The notes under the pieces are model-generated. The model ran no database searches and had not been told where the DNA came from. It worked only from the letters and a program-made list of their open reading frames with translations. The position numbers were made by a program, and so were the translations under genes. A DNA stretch of 64,000 nt from Streptomyces sp. NRRL S-87 (GTDB lineage Bacteria > Actinomycetota > Actinomycetes > Streptomycetales > Streptomycetaceae): contig NZ_JOGB01000041.1 of the NCBI RefSeq assembly GCF_000719335.1, positions 19,224 through 83,223 on the forward strand. Direction: 5' to 3'. Position 1 is the first letter of the stretch. Each line of letters opens with the position of its first letter. Shown here piece by piece: positions 1 to 9,647 of the stretch.

Positions 1-662
<662 letters not shown>

Positions 663-1117
663 GCAGTTCGCTCCTCGCTGAATTTCTGGTCTTGCCCGAT
701 CGTGCGCAGGCTGGCTCGTTAGCCGGTCTGAGGGTACCGAGGCCTGGTAGAGCCGATGCAACGCCACCCTCGCGCTTCTTCAGCCTAGTGCAGAGTCGCA
801 TGGATGTTCGATCGCTCGATGGAGTGAAGCAAACATCACGTTCCCTTCCAGGCATGAACCATTTAGGGTTCGGGCACGTCCTCATGAACAACCGGCACAC
901 ACGCCGGGGAGGACGACAACCGCGACAAGCACCTACCGACAACGCGAAACCGTAAAGCAACGCACGCCACGCAATACGGCTCATTCGCCGCCAACCGGCA
1001 GCAGCCGACCAGCTTCGGGAAGGAATGTTTCGAGGAAGAGCCGCGAGCGGGAACGTTTACGGCCTGGTTGGATGTTGACCCTGGTACGACAGCTCGTCGA
1101 GCTAGAGAAGAGGCGAC
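663..1117. other. divergent intergenic region parE / DUF7455 gene
   Basis: 455 bp without a convincing gene; short reading frames here lack codon bias. It must hold the promoters of parE (leftward) and the small zinc-ribbon gene (rightward). It is AT-richer around 790-960, as expected of a promoter region. I see no perfect operator, LexA box or hairpin. Confidence 0.6.
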
Positions 1118-1348
1118 GTGACTACTGTTCTGACCCCCGCGACCCCGCTGACGGCCGCCGACCGATGCGACCGTTGCGGCGCCCAGGCATATCTGCGCGT
1201 CGTCCTGATGAGCGGCGGAGAACTGCTCTTCTGCGCCCACCACGGTCGCAAGTTCGAGCCGGAACTCAAGAAGATCGCCGCGGAAATACAGGATGAGACC
1301 GAGCGGCTGACCGCCGCTCCGGCCACGGCCGACACCGAGGAACGCTGA
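1118..1348 (+). CDS. DUF7455 small zinc-ribbon-like protein
   Basis: A 76-residue protein of unknown function, of a kind seen beside parE/hrdB in streptomycetes. It starts at GTG with GAAGAGG about 5 nt upstream. The sequence shows a compact metal-binding pattern, CDRCGAQAYL at residues 17-26 and FCAHHGRKF at 38-46 (Cys17, Cys20, Cys39, His41/42), then a charged helix and a Thr/Ala-rich tail. The spacing suggests one zinc ribbon, so a nucleic-acid or protein-binding adaptor is plausible, but that is inference. It is monocistronic and ends just before a strong bidirectional terminator. Confidence 0.8.
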   Translation: MTTVLTPATPLTAADRCDRCGAQAYLRVVLMSGGELLFCAHHGRKFEPELKKIAAEIQDETERLTAAPATADTEER

Positions 1349-1391
1349 CCTCGCATCCCGACGAGCCAGTGCCGGTCCAGGACCGGCCGCC

Positions 1392-1424
1392 GGGCGGCTC
1401 CCCTGCGACCCAGGGGAGCCGCCC
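1392..1424. terminator. bidirectional rho-independent-like hairpin
   Basis: Perfect 14-bp GC-rich stem (1392-1405 with 1411-1424) and a 5-nt loop, between the convergent ends of the DUF7455 gene (1348) and the trypsin gene (1448). There is no U tract, which is usual in Streptomyces. Confidence 0.8.
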
Positions 1425-1447
1425 GTCCTCGTGTCCGGGCCCGCCGC

Positions 1448-2374
1448 TCACCCCCGGAGCCCCTGCGCGGGCGCCCGTGAGGCGTCGGCCTTCCGGCCCG
1501 CCGGCCCGGCCGCGCCCTCGCCGCTGCCCGGCGTCGCGTCCGCCCCGGCCCGGCGCGCGATCACCTCGGCCACCGGCGCGATCCTCGTGTACACCCCGGG
1601 GCTGTCCGCGCGGCCGCAGCCGCGCCCCCAGGACACCAGCCCGATGAGCCTGCCCTGGGCCACCAGGGGACCTCCGCTGTCGCCCTGGCAGGCGTCCCGG
1701 CCCCCCTCGCGGTGCCCCGCGCACACCATGGACGCCCGCTGGAACCGACCCGTGACGTCCCCGGGGTAGGCCTCCTCGCACACCTCGTCCGCCAACACCG
1801 TCACCGGTGCCGCCCGCAGCGCGTACGCGTAGTCACCGAGGCCCGTCGTGTCCCCCCAGCCGTACACCGTCGCCCCGGACCCCGCCCCGTACCGGGAGTC
1901 GCCCGGACCGGCCAGCGGCAGGACGTACCGGGCCGGCACCTCCTCGGCCAGGGTCAGCACCGCGAAGTCCCCGGCGTTCGTGTAGGCGTCGTACTCCGGG
2001 TTCGTCCAGGCCCCGTGCACCGCGATCTCCCGGCCGCCGACCCCGAGCAGGTCGCTGCGCCCCGCGATCACCCGCAGGTCCCGGGTCGCCGCCACGGACC
2101 CGCCGAGCACCTGGCGGGCCAGGCAGTGCGCCGCGGTGAGCACCGCCCGGGGCGCGATCACCACTCCCCCGCAGAACTGGCCCGCCCGCGTACGCCCGAA
2201 CCGGTCACGACTGGCCAGCGCCACCACCCAGGGGTTCTCCGCCGCACGCACCTGCCGTCCGCCGATCACCCCGCTGTCGGCCGCGACGGGAGGGGCCGCG
2301 GCCAGCGGTCCCGCGGCCGCCCCCGCCAGCAGGGTCAGTGCTCCGGCCAGGGCGCGGGCAATGGGACGACGCAT
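1448..2374 (-). CDS. secreted trypsin-like serine protease
   Basis: Exported S1-family peptidase of 308 residues. An N-terminal signal peptide (MRRPIARALAGALTLLAG..., residues 1 to about 32) is followed by the trypsin activation-like site VIGG (36-39). The catalytic triad is visible: His83 in TAAHC, Asp136 in DFAVL and Ser233 in GDSGGP. Cysteines are placed for disulfides. I placed the start at ATG 2374 because AGGAGG lies 7 nt upstream; a longer frame to 2458 has no ribosome site and no signal-peptide logic. It lies downstream of hrdB in the same direction but is separated by a hairpin, so it is probably transcribed alone. The substrate is unknown; extracellular nutrient proteolysis is the default guess. 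Confidence 0.88.
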   Translation of the reverse strand: MRRPIARALAGALTLLAGAAAGPLAAAPPVAADSGVIGGRQVRAAENPWVVALASRDRFGRTRAGQFCGGVVIAPRAVLTAAHCLARQVLGGSVAATRDLRVIAGRSDLLGVGGREIAVHGAWTNPEYDAYTNAGDFAVLTLAEEVPARYVLPLAGPGDSRYGAGSGATVYGWGDTTGLGDYAYALRAAPVTVLADEVCEEAYPGDVTGRFQRASMVCAGHREGGRDACQGDSGGPLVAQGRLIGLVSWGRGCGRADSPGVYTRIAPVAEVIARRAGADATPGSGEGAAGPAGRKADASRAPAQGLRG

Positions 2375-2444
2375 GGGGCCTCCTGACTCTGGGTGTACGT
2401 GACTCCACCCAGAGTGGGACGGCCGGTCGGGGCGCGCACGGCGA

Positions 2445-2473
2445 AGGCCCGGCCCCACGCGGGGTCCGGGCCT
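2445..2473 (-). terminator. probable hrdB terminator
   Basis: Stem of 12 bp with one bulged base (2445-2456 pairing with 2461-2473) and a 4-nt loop, 58 bp past the hrdB stop and before the trypsin start. Confidence 0.65.
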
Positions 2474-2530
2474 GCGTACGTACCGCCGGTCGGGCTAAGG
2501 GGTGTCCTGCGGGCCTGCTTCGGGCAGCCC

Positions 2531-3993
2531 CTAGTCCAGGTAGTCGCGCAGCACCTGGGAGCGGGACGGGTGGCGCAGCTTGGACATGGTCTTGGACTCG
2601 ATCTGCCGGATCCGCTCGCGCGTGACGCCGTAGACCTTGCCGATCTCGTCGAGGGTCTTGGGCTGGCCGTCGGTGAGGCCGAACCGCATCGAGACCACGC
2701 CGGCCTCGCGCTCGCTGAGGGTGTCGAGCACCGAGTGGAGCTGTTCCTGCAGCAGCGTGAAGGAGACGGCGTCGGCCGGCACGACCGCCTCGGAGTCCTC
2801 GATGAGGTCACCGAACTCGCTGTCGCCGTCCTCGCCGAGCGGGGTGTGCAGGGAGATCGGCTCGCGGCCGTACTTCTGGACCTCGATGACCTTCTCGGGG
2901 GTCATGTCGAGCTCCTTGGCGAGCTCCTCCGGGGTGGGCTCGCGGCCCAGGTCCTGGAGCATCTGGCGCTGCACGCGGGCGAGCTTGTTGATGACCTCGA
3001 CCATGTGCACGGGGATGCGGATGGTGCGGGCCTGGTCGGCCATGGCGCGGGTGATCGCCTGCCGGATCCACCAGGTCGCGTACGTGGAGAACTTGTAGCC
3101 CTTGGTGTAGTCGAACTTCTCGACCGCGCGGATCAGACCCAGGTTGCCCTCCTGGATCAGGTCCAGGAAGAGCATGCCGCGGCCGGTGTAGCGCTTGGCG
3201 AGCGAGACCACGAGGCGGAGGTTGGCCTCCAGCAGGTGGTTCGCTTGGCGAGCTCGACCTCCTGCTCCGCGTTGAGCAGGGGGACCTTGCCGATCTGCTT
3301 GAGGTAGTCCTTGACGGGGTCGGCGGTGGCGCCGGCCACCGCGACCTGCTGGGCGGGCGCGTCGTCCTCGTCGTCGTCGGACAGGACGAAGCCCTTGGCC
3401 TCGCCGCCGGTCTCTTCCTCTTCCTCCGGTCCGCCCTTGCCGGGGCCCTCCTCGAGCGGCTCCTCCTCGGAGCCCTCGTCGGAGTCCTTCTTCCCGGCGG
3501 TCTTCTTCGCGGCGGTCTTCTTGGCCGCCGCCTTCTTGGCCGGGGCGGCCTTCTTCGCCGCGGCCTTCTTGGCCGGCGCGGCCTTCTTCGCGGGCGCGGT
3601 CTCCGCCTCGGCGTCGTCGGCAGGGGCGTCCGGGTCCACCGTTCCGGCCGCCGGCTCGGCGGGGGCCGTGGCCTTGGCGGCGGTCTGCTTGGCCGCCACC
3701 GTCTTCGTGGCCGTGCGCTTGACGGGGGTTTTCGCTGCGACGCTCTTGCGGGGGGTGCGCTTGGGCGACTCCGCGGCACTGACCATCAGCGTCACACCCT
3801 CTTCCTCGAGGATCTGATTGAGGCTGCGCAGAACATTCTTCCACTGGGTTGGCGGAATCTGGTCAGCCTCGAAGGCCCGACGCACGTCATCGCCGGCGAT
3901 CTGACCCTCAGCCTTTCCCCGCTCGATGAGCGCCATGACAGACTCGGACTCGGAGATCTCCGGGGGGAGCGTACGGGATGTGCTGGCCGACAC
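2531..3993 (-). pseudogene. hrdB: principal sigma factor HrdB (RpoD), reading frame disrupted by internal deletion
   Basis: Primary sigma-70 factor that directs RNA polymerase to housekeeping promoters; essential in Streptomyces. Start GTG 3993 ([13 protein letters not shown]) with GAGAGG upstream. A Lys/Ala-rich N-terminal region 1.1 (repeated AAKK) and an acidic stretch run to region 1.2 ([20 protein letters not shown]). The frame then changes at 3241/3242: VELAKR runs directly into codons that read [17 protein letters not shown] only in another frame. Regions 2-4 are intact afterwards: [19 protein letters not shown] in 2.3/2.4, then region 3, and 4.2 with [12 protein letters not shown]. 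From the conserved family sequence as I remember it, about 36 residues plus one base (109 nt) are missing. Loss of hrdB should be lethal, so an assembly or consensus error is more likely than a true pseudogene. whiH lies immediately upstream. Confidence 0.9.
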
Positions 3994-4361
3994 GAACAAC
4001 CTCTCGGAACGATGGGAACGGCATCCGGCCCCCGTCCTGGTGCTGGACCGGAGCCGACGACCACCGGCGGGGAATGGGCCGGCGGCGCGGGCTGGGACCG
4101 GGGAGCTGCACAGCGCCCTGAGAGGCAGCTGTTTCCCTCCGTCGGCCATCACCTCTTAGGTCATCGCGCAACCTCGCGGAGCGTTACGCCCAATCTTCGT
4201 GGCCCGAGTCACACCCCTATTGCGGCGAAACCCGTTCATACGCTCGTACCAGCAGCCCGCCCGGACCCGTCAGGAGCAGGTCCGGGGCGTCGTACGAGCG
4301 GTCGCCGGCCCCGCTCACAGCGGTGTCGCCGGACCCCTCGAGGTCCGGCGACGGGGGCGGC
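3994..4361. other. hrdB upstream region
   Basis: 368 bp between whiH and hrdB, both leftward. It contains the whiH terminator hairpin (4325-4352) and must contain the hrdB promoter(s). I could not pick a -35/-10 pair with confidence. No gene-like frame is present. Confidence 0.6.
4325..4352 (-). terminator. whiH terminator hairpin
   Basis: Perfect 11-bp stem (4325-4335 with 4342-4352) and a 6-nt loop, 10 bp beyond the whiH stop codon. Confidence 0.75.
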
Positions 4362-5249
4362 TCAGTGCTCGCGCGGGGCGGGGACGACGCGCTCCACCTC
4401 CGGGTGCACCGTCAGCAGCTGGCGCATGGCGGACTCGGCGGCCTGGGAGTCGCCGGCCGCGAGGGCCTCGACCATCCGGGCGTGGTGCGCGACCGAGGTC
4501 TCGCTGGGGCGGTCACAGGCGGTGGCGGGGCTGCCGGAGACCTGGAGGGCGGCGGCGACGATGCCGGAGAGGTGCTCCAGCATGCGGTTGCCGGCGACCT
4601 GGATGAGCAGGGCGTGGAACTCGTTGTCGGCGCGCGCGAAGGTGATCGCGTCGCCCTGGCCGAGGGCGTGGCCCATGATCTCGACCATGTCGGAGAGGCG
4701 CTGCTGGACGTCCTGGCGGCCGTGCCCGGCGGCGAGGCGGGCGGCCAGCGGTTCGATGGTCCAGCGGAGCTCGTTGAGCTCGCGGCGCTGGTCCTCTCGC
4801 TGGGGGCCGAAGGCCCGCCACTCGATGATGTCGGGGTCGAGCAGGTTCCAGTCGCTGACGGGACGGACCCGGGTGCCGACGTTGGGGCGGGCGCTGACGA
4901 GGCCCTTGGCCTCCAGGACGCGCAGGGACTCGCGGACGACGGTGCGGGAGACCTCGAAGCGCTGCCCGATCTCCTCCGGGACCAGCGGACGGTCCGCGCC
5001 CAGGTCGCCGGAGACGATCATCTGTCCGAGCTGCTGTACGAGTTGGCCGTGGAGCCCGCGGCCGCGGCTGCCCGCCGCCCGCCGGCCGACCCGGCTCAAC
5101 TCGACGTCGGGGCCGTCCCAGTGGGGCGCTCCGACGCGGTCGGCGCCGGGGGCGTCCGCGTAGGGGTAGCGGCCGAGTTCGCCCGGGCCGGCGAGGCCGG
5201 AGTCGGCATGGCGGGCGGCGGACATCATGGAATGCGCAAGGGTACTCAC
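4362..5249 (-). CDS. whiH: WhiH, GntR/FadR-family sporulation regulator
   Basis: GntR-type transcription factor of 295 residues. An N-terminal winged helix (HGQLVQQLGQMIVSGDL...VSRTVVRESLRVLEAKGLV...NVGTRVRP) is followed by a FadR-type all-helical ligand domain with potential metal ligands (ADNEFHALLIQVAGN and SVAHHARMV). It sits directly upstream of hrdB and its N-terminus MSTLAHSMMSAARHADSGLA is what I recall for WhiH, which controls septation in aerial hyphae. I used GTG 5249, which has AAAGGAG very close upstream (about 2 nt gap, shorter than usual); the downstream ATG at 5228 is the alternative. A WhiG-type promoter lies about 65 bp upstream. The assignment rests on sequence plus synteny. 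Confidence 0.82.
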   Translation of the reverse strand: MSTLAHSMMSAARHADSGLAGPGELGRYPYADAPGADRVGAPHWDGPDVELSRVGRRAAGSRGRGLHGQLVQQLGQMIVSGDLGADRPLVPEEIGQRFEVSRTVVRESLRVLEAKGLVSARPNVGTRVRPVSDWNLLDPDIIEWRAFGPQREDQRRELNELRWTIEPLAARLAAGHGRQDVQQRLSDMVEIMGHALGQGDAITFARADNEFHALLIQVAGNRMLEHLSGIVAAALQVSGSPATACDRPSETSVAHHARMVEALAAGDSQAAESAMRQLLTVHPEVERVVPAPREH

Positions 5250-5312
5250 GACTCCTTTGTCGGCTCCGGTTCCACGGCCCTTGAGGTCTTTGGTGAAAAG
5301 CACACGAAAGGG

Positions 5313-5337
5313 TGATCGGTGCCACCTGCGCAATTGA
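5313..5337 (-). promoter_or_regulatory. putative WhiG (sigma-28-like) promoter of whiH
   Basis: On the minus strand TCAA (5334-5337) is followed by 14 nt and CCGATCA (5313-5319). The WhiG consensus as I know it is TAAA, 14-16 nt, GCCGATAA, so the match is good but not perfect. In S. coelicolor whiH is established as WhiG-dependent. The -10 is about 64 nt from the GTG start. Confidence 0.55.
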
Positions 5338-5419
5338 CGCGTTATCGTAAAGAACCGGGCCATTTCGGGGGAGTTGCGGTCCCCACGAACTGAATCCGGC
5401 TCTTCACGATCTCAAACGA

Positions 5420-8400
5420 TCACCAGTGCACCCGGCTTCGCAGTCCTGTGAACCCGTACGCACACATGAGGACCACCAAAGACAACACGAGTGCGCTGCC
5501 GACGGGTTGGGCCATCACCCGCAAGGCCCCCATGACGACCCGGTCGGCCTCCGGCGGGACCTGCGCCCACGCCAGGTGCCGCAGCCGGGCCGCGATCCCC
5601 GCGGTGGTGTGGGCGGCGGGCCCGTCGAGGACCTTGCGCACGAGGGGCACGACGGCCACGGGGACGGCGAGGACCGCGGCCACTCCGGCGGTGGTGGCGC
5701 GGAAGACGCCGGAGGCGAGTACGCCGGCCCAGGCGCAGCCCACCAGCAGCCCCGCCCAACTGGCGGCCGGGCCGATCCGGTTCGCCGGGACGTCGACGAG
5801 GTCGGCGTCGTAGACGAGGCGCAGGGCGCCGGCGTCGGCGGCCACGGCGAGGGCGCCGATCAGGAGGGCGAGGGCGGCGGAGACGCCGAGTTTCGCGAGC
5901 AGCAGCCCCAGGCGCCGCGGCACGGTGCCGCGGTCCGCGGCCAGGGCGGGGTACCGGTACTCCTCGCCGAAGGAGAGCGCGCCGAGCAGGCCCGCGGCCA
6001 GCGCGGCGGGGGGCAGCGGGAGGTACCCCGGCCAGGCCGCGAGCAGCCGCGGCTGCGGGACCTGGCCGCCGCGGGCGAGCAGCACCGCGAAGAGCGTCGA
6101 CAGGACGGTCGCGGCCAGGACGACGACGGTCGCGGTCCGCGTCCCGAAGGCGCGCCGCAGCTCGTAGCGCAGCGGCCGCAGCGGTCCGCCGATGCGCCGC
6201 ACCGTCAGGGGCGGCGCGATCGGCGGCAACGCCCGCGCGTGCCGGCCCCGCCGCCCCTCGCCGCCCCGCACCGGCCCCGGGCCGTCGGACGCTCCCCCGG
6301 ACGACCCGTCACCGGCCCCACGGGGCCGCACGCCGGTGGTTTCGTCGCACCCGGACGTTCGCAACGCGACGGTGTCGGGGAGCGGCCCGCCGGCCGCCCT
6401 GCGGGGGCCGTCCGACACCCCCGCGGCCCGCCAGGCCTCGGCCCGGTCGCCGTACCCGGCCGTCGGCCCCGTTTCCACGCGGCCGACCGCCGGCCCGGCG
6501 GACGCCGTGCCGGGGTCATCGCCGTACTCCGCGATCGACCACACCCCGGCCTCGCCGCCGCCCTCCGCGGGGGGCCGCACGACCACGCCGTCGCCGGACG
6601 CCGCGGCGGGCCGCGGCGCGGCGGGGTGTCCCGTCGCCGACGACACCGGCGCGCGGTCGTCGGACGGTGGGTAGGGCCGGGGCGCGGCGGTGCCGGGCGT
6701 CGAGCCCGCGCCGTGCGCCACCGGGCGGGCCGGTCCGTCGGCCGTGCCGGACGTCCCGGCGGGCGCCGAGGGATCGGGGCCCCGGCCGTCGTGGGGTCCG
6801 GAGTCCGCCGGACCGTCGCCGTGCAGCAGGCCGCTCCGCTCACCGTGGCCGGCACCGCCCCACTCACCGGCCTCCCTGCGCGCCCGGACCGCGCCCAGCG
6901 CGCTCCGGTTCCCCGACCGGTCGTGGTCGGCCGCGCCCGCACCGTCGGCGGGCGCCGCGTCGGAGCCGACCGCCCCGGCCGCCGCGCCGGTTCCGGAGGC
7001 TCCCGGCCTCCCTCCGGACGAGCCGGGGCCGTAGGCCGCCGGCGTGCCGCCGGAGGCGGGTCCCGGCACCAGCAGCCCGGGCCCGGTCCACGGGGGCAGC
7101 ACGGCCCCCTTGGTGCCGATCGGGGAGCGCGGCCTGGTCGCCTCGCCCCCCGTACCGCGGGAGCCCTCCGCGCCGTCCGCCACCGACTCCAGAACCGCCC
7201 AGCCCGCGCCCCCCGGTACCGCGTCGGCCATGCCGTAGGCGGAGGGGGCGCCCGGCGACGGCTCGCTCGCAGCCGGGGAAGCCGTCCCGGACGGCGCCGA
7301 GGCCGCGGGAGCCCGCCCGGCGACCATCGCCGTCCGAGCAGCCGGGTCCCAGGGCGCCGGGGCCGCCGGACCCGAGACCGTCCAGGCCGCCGAGGTCGCG
7401 TCCGACGACGCCGGGGCCGCCGGGTCCGGGTCCGTCCATGCCGCCGAGGTCGCGTCCGACGACGCCGGGGCCGCCGGGTCCGGGTCCGTCCATGCCGCGG
7501 AAGCCGGATCCGAGGGGGCGACCGGGGCCGGGGACGGTGAAGGTCCGGCGGTGGGGGGTTCCGGCGCGCCGGGGGCGGGGTGGGGAACGGCGGAGTGCAG
7601 GGCGGAGTCCACGGTCTCGTCCGCGAGTTGGTGGAGCAGCACGCCGTGGCGGTAGGCGGCCTCACCGATCTCGGCGCAGCTGCTGCCGTAGACCGACAGC
7701 CGGCTGCCGCTCTCCTCGACCACCTCGACGGAGCGCCGCGCGGCCCGGGCCTCGCGGCCGAGCAGGGTGGCGAGCCGAGCGGCGTACGGCGTGCGCACGG
7801 CGACACGGGGGCGCAGCCGGGTGCGCGCGAACTCGGTCGCCTCCTGGTCGGCGACCAGCCGGCCGCCCTCGATGCACACGACCCGGTCGGCGCTGCGCGC
7901 GGCCTCCTTCGGGTCGGAGGTGGTGAACAGGACGGCGCCACCGAGCGTGGCGTGCCCGCGCAGCAGGCCGTGCAGCCAGGTCCGGTCGCGCGGCGAGAGG
8001 CCGTCGGAGGGCTCGTCGAGCAGCAGCGTGCAGGGATCGGCGAGCAGCGCGGCCGCGATTCCGACCCGGCGGTCCATGCCGAGGGACAGCGAGCCGAGGC
8101 GTTCGTCGCGCAGCCCGGCGATGCCGACCACGTCGAGGAGGGTGTCGGCGCGGTCGGCCGGCACCCCCACGGCGGCGCAGAGCATGCGCAGCTGGCCGCG
8201 CACCGTGCGGGCCGGGTGACCCGGTACGTCGCCGAGCAGTACGCCGACCTCGCGGGCCGGATGCGGGATCCGGTGCAGCGGGCGCCCGCGGAAGTACGTG
8301 ACGCCACGGCCCGGTTCCAGCTGGAGCATCAGCCGGAGCGCCGTGGTCTTGCCCGCGCCCGGCTCCCCGAGCAGGGCGGTCACCCTGCCGGGATGGGCTT

Positions 8401-8473
8401 CGAACGTGAGGTCGTCCACGGCGGGCGGGAGGTTCTTGCGGGGGGCACTGGTGATTCCGATGGCCTGGAGCAT
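5420..8473 (-). CDS. ABC transporter ATPase fused to membrane domain through a long Pro/Ala/Gly-rich linker
   Basis: A 1017-residue fusion. Residues 1 to about 300 form an ABC ATPase: Walker A GEPGAGKTT (36-44), signature SLGMDRRVGIA, Walker B LLLDEPSDGLSP, and a C-terminal extension. About 450 residues of low-complexity Pro/Ala/Gly/Asp sequence follow, including two perfect 18-residue repeats. The last ~260 residues carry about six hydrophobic helices (VVVLAATVLSTLFAVLLA; AALAAGLLGALSF; VSAALALLIGALAVAA; and others), like an ABC-2 permease. The start is ATG 8473 (MLQAIGIT); an upstream TTG/GTG frame to 8527 lacks conserved sequence. It lies beside whiH. Substrate unknown; ABC-2 exporters move drugs, lipids or polysaccharides. 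The linker length is unusual for this architecture. Confidence 0.8.
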   Translation of the reverse strand: MLQAIGITSAPRKNLPPAVDDLTFEAHPGRVTALLGEPGAGKTTALRLMLQLEPGRGVTYFRGRPLHRIPHPAREVGVLLGDVPGHPARTVRGQLRMLCAAVGVPADRADTLLDVVGIAGLRDERLGSLSLGMDRRVGIAAALLADPCTLLLDEPSDGLSPRDRTWLHGLLRGHATLGGAVLFTTSDPKEAARSADRVVCIEGGRLVADQEATEFARTRLRPRVAVRTPYAARLATLLGREARAARRSVEVVEESGSRLSVYGSSCAEIGEAAYRHGVLLHQLADETVDSALHSAVPHPAPGAPEPPTAGPSPSPAPVAPSDPASAAWTDPDPAAPASSDATSAAWTDPDPAAPASSDATSAAWTVSGPAAPAPWDPAARTAMVAGRAPAASAPSGTASPAASEPSPGAPSAYGMADAVPGGAGWAVLESVADGAEGSRGTGGEATRPRSPIGTKGAVLPPWTGPGLLVPGPASGGTPAAYGPGSSGGRPGASGTGAAAGAVGSDAAPADGAGAADHDRSGNRSALGAVRARREAGEWGGAGHGERSGLLHGDGPADSGPHDGRGPDPSAPAGTSGTADGPARPVAHGAGSTPGTAAPRPYPPSDDRAPVSSATGHPAAPRPAAASGDGVVVRPPAEGGGEAGVWSIAEYGDDPGTASAGPAVGRVETGPTAGYGDRAEAWRAAGVSDGPRRAAGGPLPDTVALRTSGCDETTGVRPRGAGDGSSGGASDGPGPVRGGEGRRGRHARALPPIAPPLTVRRIGGPLRPLRYELRRAFGTRTATVVVLAATVLSTLFAVLLARGGQVPQPRLLAAWPGYLPLPPAALAAGLLGALSFGEEYRYPALAADRGTVPRRLGLLLAKLGVSAALALLIGALAVAADAGALRLVYDADLVDVPANRIGPAASWAGLLVGCAWAGVLASGVFRATTAGVAAVLAVPVAVVPLVRKVLDGPAAHTTAGIAARLRHLAWAQVPPEADRVVMGALRVMAQPVGSALVLSLVVLMCAYGFTGLRSRVHW
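7387..7494. repeat. perfect 54-bp tandem repeat, two copies
   Basis: Two identical adjacent 54-bp units (7387-7440 and 7441-7494) encode 18-residue units (core PAAPASSDATSAAW) inside the ABC-fusion linker. Perfect DNA identity suggests recent duplication by slippage, with length variation between strains expected. Confidence 0.85.
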
Positions 8474-8870
8474 CGCGCTTCTCTCGCGGGAGGTGAGACC
8501 GCTCTGCGGCACGGTGGGGGGTACCACGGGAAGATAACGCGATATGTCCGATTTTTGCTGTAACTTGGCCCGCGCCGCCCCACCCCGTCAGGCCTCCGGC
8601 CGCACCCGCACACGCCGCCCGACCACGCACGACAGGACCACCCGGCCCCGACGGTCTCGCACTCCGCCCCCTCGCCCACGGACGGTCGCGCACACGCGCG
8701 GCGGGCGCGCGGGAGCGCGGGGCGTGGTCACGCGGGACCCGTGCGCCATCCCCCGGAACCGCGCGACCCCTCGGCGGGGCTCACGGCGGACCGTGGGCGC
8801 GACCGAGTCGACGGAGCCCGCCGGTCCGCCGACGCGGCCGAGCCGGACGTACGGACGGACGGACGCCCCG
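8474..8870. other. intergenic region upstream of the ABC fusion gene
   Basis: 397 bp between the NUDIX gene stop and the ABC fusion start, both leftward. An AT-richer block around 8528-8570 is the likely promoter area of the ABC gene. Short GGAC/GGAC tetranucleotide repeats lie at about 8845-8866. I see no strong hairpin and no credible gene. Confidence 0.5.
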
Positions 8871-9638
8871 TCAGATCTCCGGCCGGAGCATCGGCGGGTT
8901 CAGGAGGGTGGCGCCGCCGGCGCGGAACAGCTGGGCCGGCCGGCCGCCCTGGCGGGTCGTGGTCCCACCGGCCGGCACCAGGAAGCCCGGCGTGCCGGTG
9001 ACCTTGCGGTGGAAGTTGCGCGGGTCGAGTGCGACGCCCCACACCGCCTCGTACACCCGGCGGAGCTCGCCGACGGTGAACTCCGGCGGACAGAAGGCGG
9101 TGGCGAGCGAGGAGTACTCGATCTTGGAGCGGGCGCGCTCCACGCCGTCGGCGAGGATCCTCGCATGGTCGAACGCGAGCTGCCCGACCTCACCCTCCCG
9201 TACGAAGCCGCCCTCGACGTCGAGGAGTTCGTCGACCGGCGCCCAGCGGGCGCTGTTGGCGTCGCCGCCGGCCCGGGGGGCGGGCAGGTCGGGTGCGAGG
9301 ACGAGGTGGGCGACGCTGACGACCCGCATGCGGGGGTCCCGCTTGGGATCCCCGTACGTGGCGAGCTGCTCCAGGTGCGCGTGCGCCCCGTCGCCGGCTC
9401 CGGGCTCGGCCGGGTCGTGGACGCACAGGCCCGTCTCCTCGGAGAGCTCGCGGGCCGCGGCGGCCGACAGGTCCTCGTCTCCCCGGACGAAGCCGCCGGG
9501 CAGCGCCCAGCGCCCCTGGAACGGCTGCTCACCCCGGCGGACGACCAGCGCGCAGAGCGCGTGGCGCCGTACGGTGAGCACGACCAGGTCGACGGTGACT
9601 GCGAAGGGCGGGAAGGCCGACGGGTCGTAGGGCGACAT
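8871..9638 (-). CDS. NUDIX hydrolase with C-terminal winged helix (NrtR-like)
   Basis: 255 residues. The N-terminal NUDIX domain holds a complete box, GFVRGDEDLSAAAARELSEETG (49-70, pattern GX5EX7REUXEEXGU), so hydrolysis of an ADP-ribose or nucleoside-diphosphate-X substrate is chemically possible. The C-terminal ~90 residues (EYSSLATAFCPPEFTVGELRRVYEAVWG...NFHRKVTGTPGFL) have the winged-helix signature of NrtR regulators, which sense ADP-ribose-type ligands and repress NAD-metabolism genes. An inverted repeat immediately upstream (9648-9670) could be an autoregulatory operator. No NAD-salvage gene is adjacent. ATG 9638 has no clear ribosome site. Alternative: a plain ADP-ribose pyrophosphatase. 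Confidence 0.82.
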   Translation of the reverse strand: MSPYDPSAFPPFAVTVDLVVLTVRRHALCALVVRRGEQPFQGRWALPGGFVRGDEDLSAAAARELSEETGLCVHDPAEPGAGDGAHAHLEQLATYGDPKRDPRMRVVSVAHLVLAPDLPAPRAGGDANSARWAPVDELLDVEGGFVREGEVGQLAFDHARILADGVERARSKIEYSSLATAFCPPEFTVGELRRVYEAVWGVALDPRNFHRKVTGTPGFLVPAGGTTTRQGGRPAQLFRAGGATLLNPPMLRPEI

Positions 9639-9647
9639 GCCGCGATC

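Noticed and set aside
7387..7494. CRISPR-like array
   Set aside because: Only two adjacent copies with no spacers, coding in frame; a slippage duplication. The 15-bp array at 13461 is likewise coding and has no spacers.
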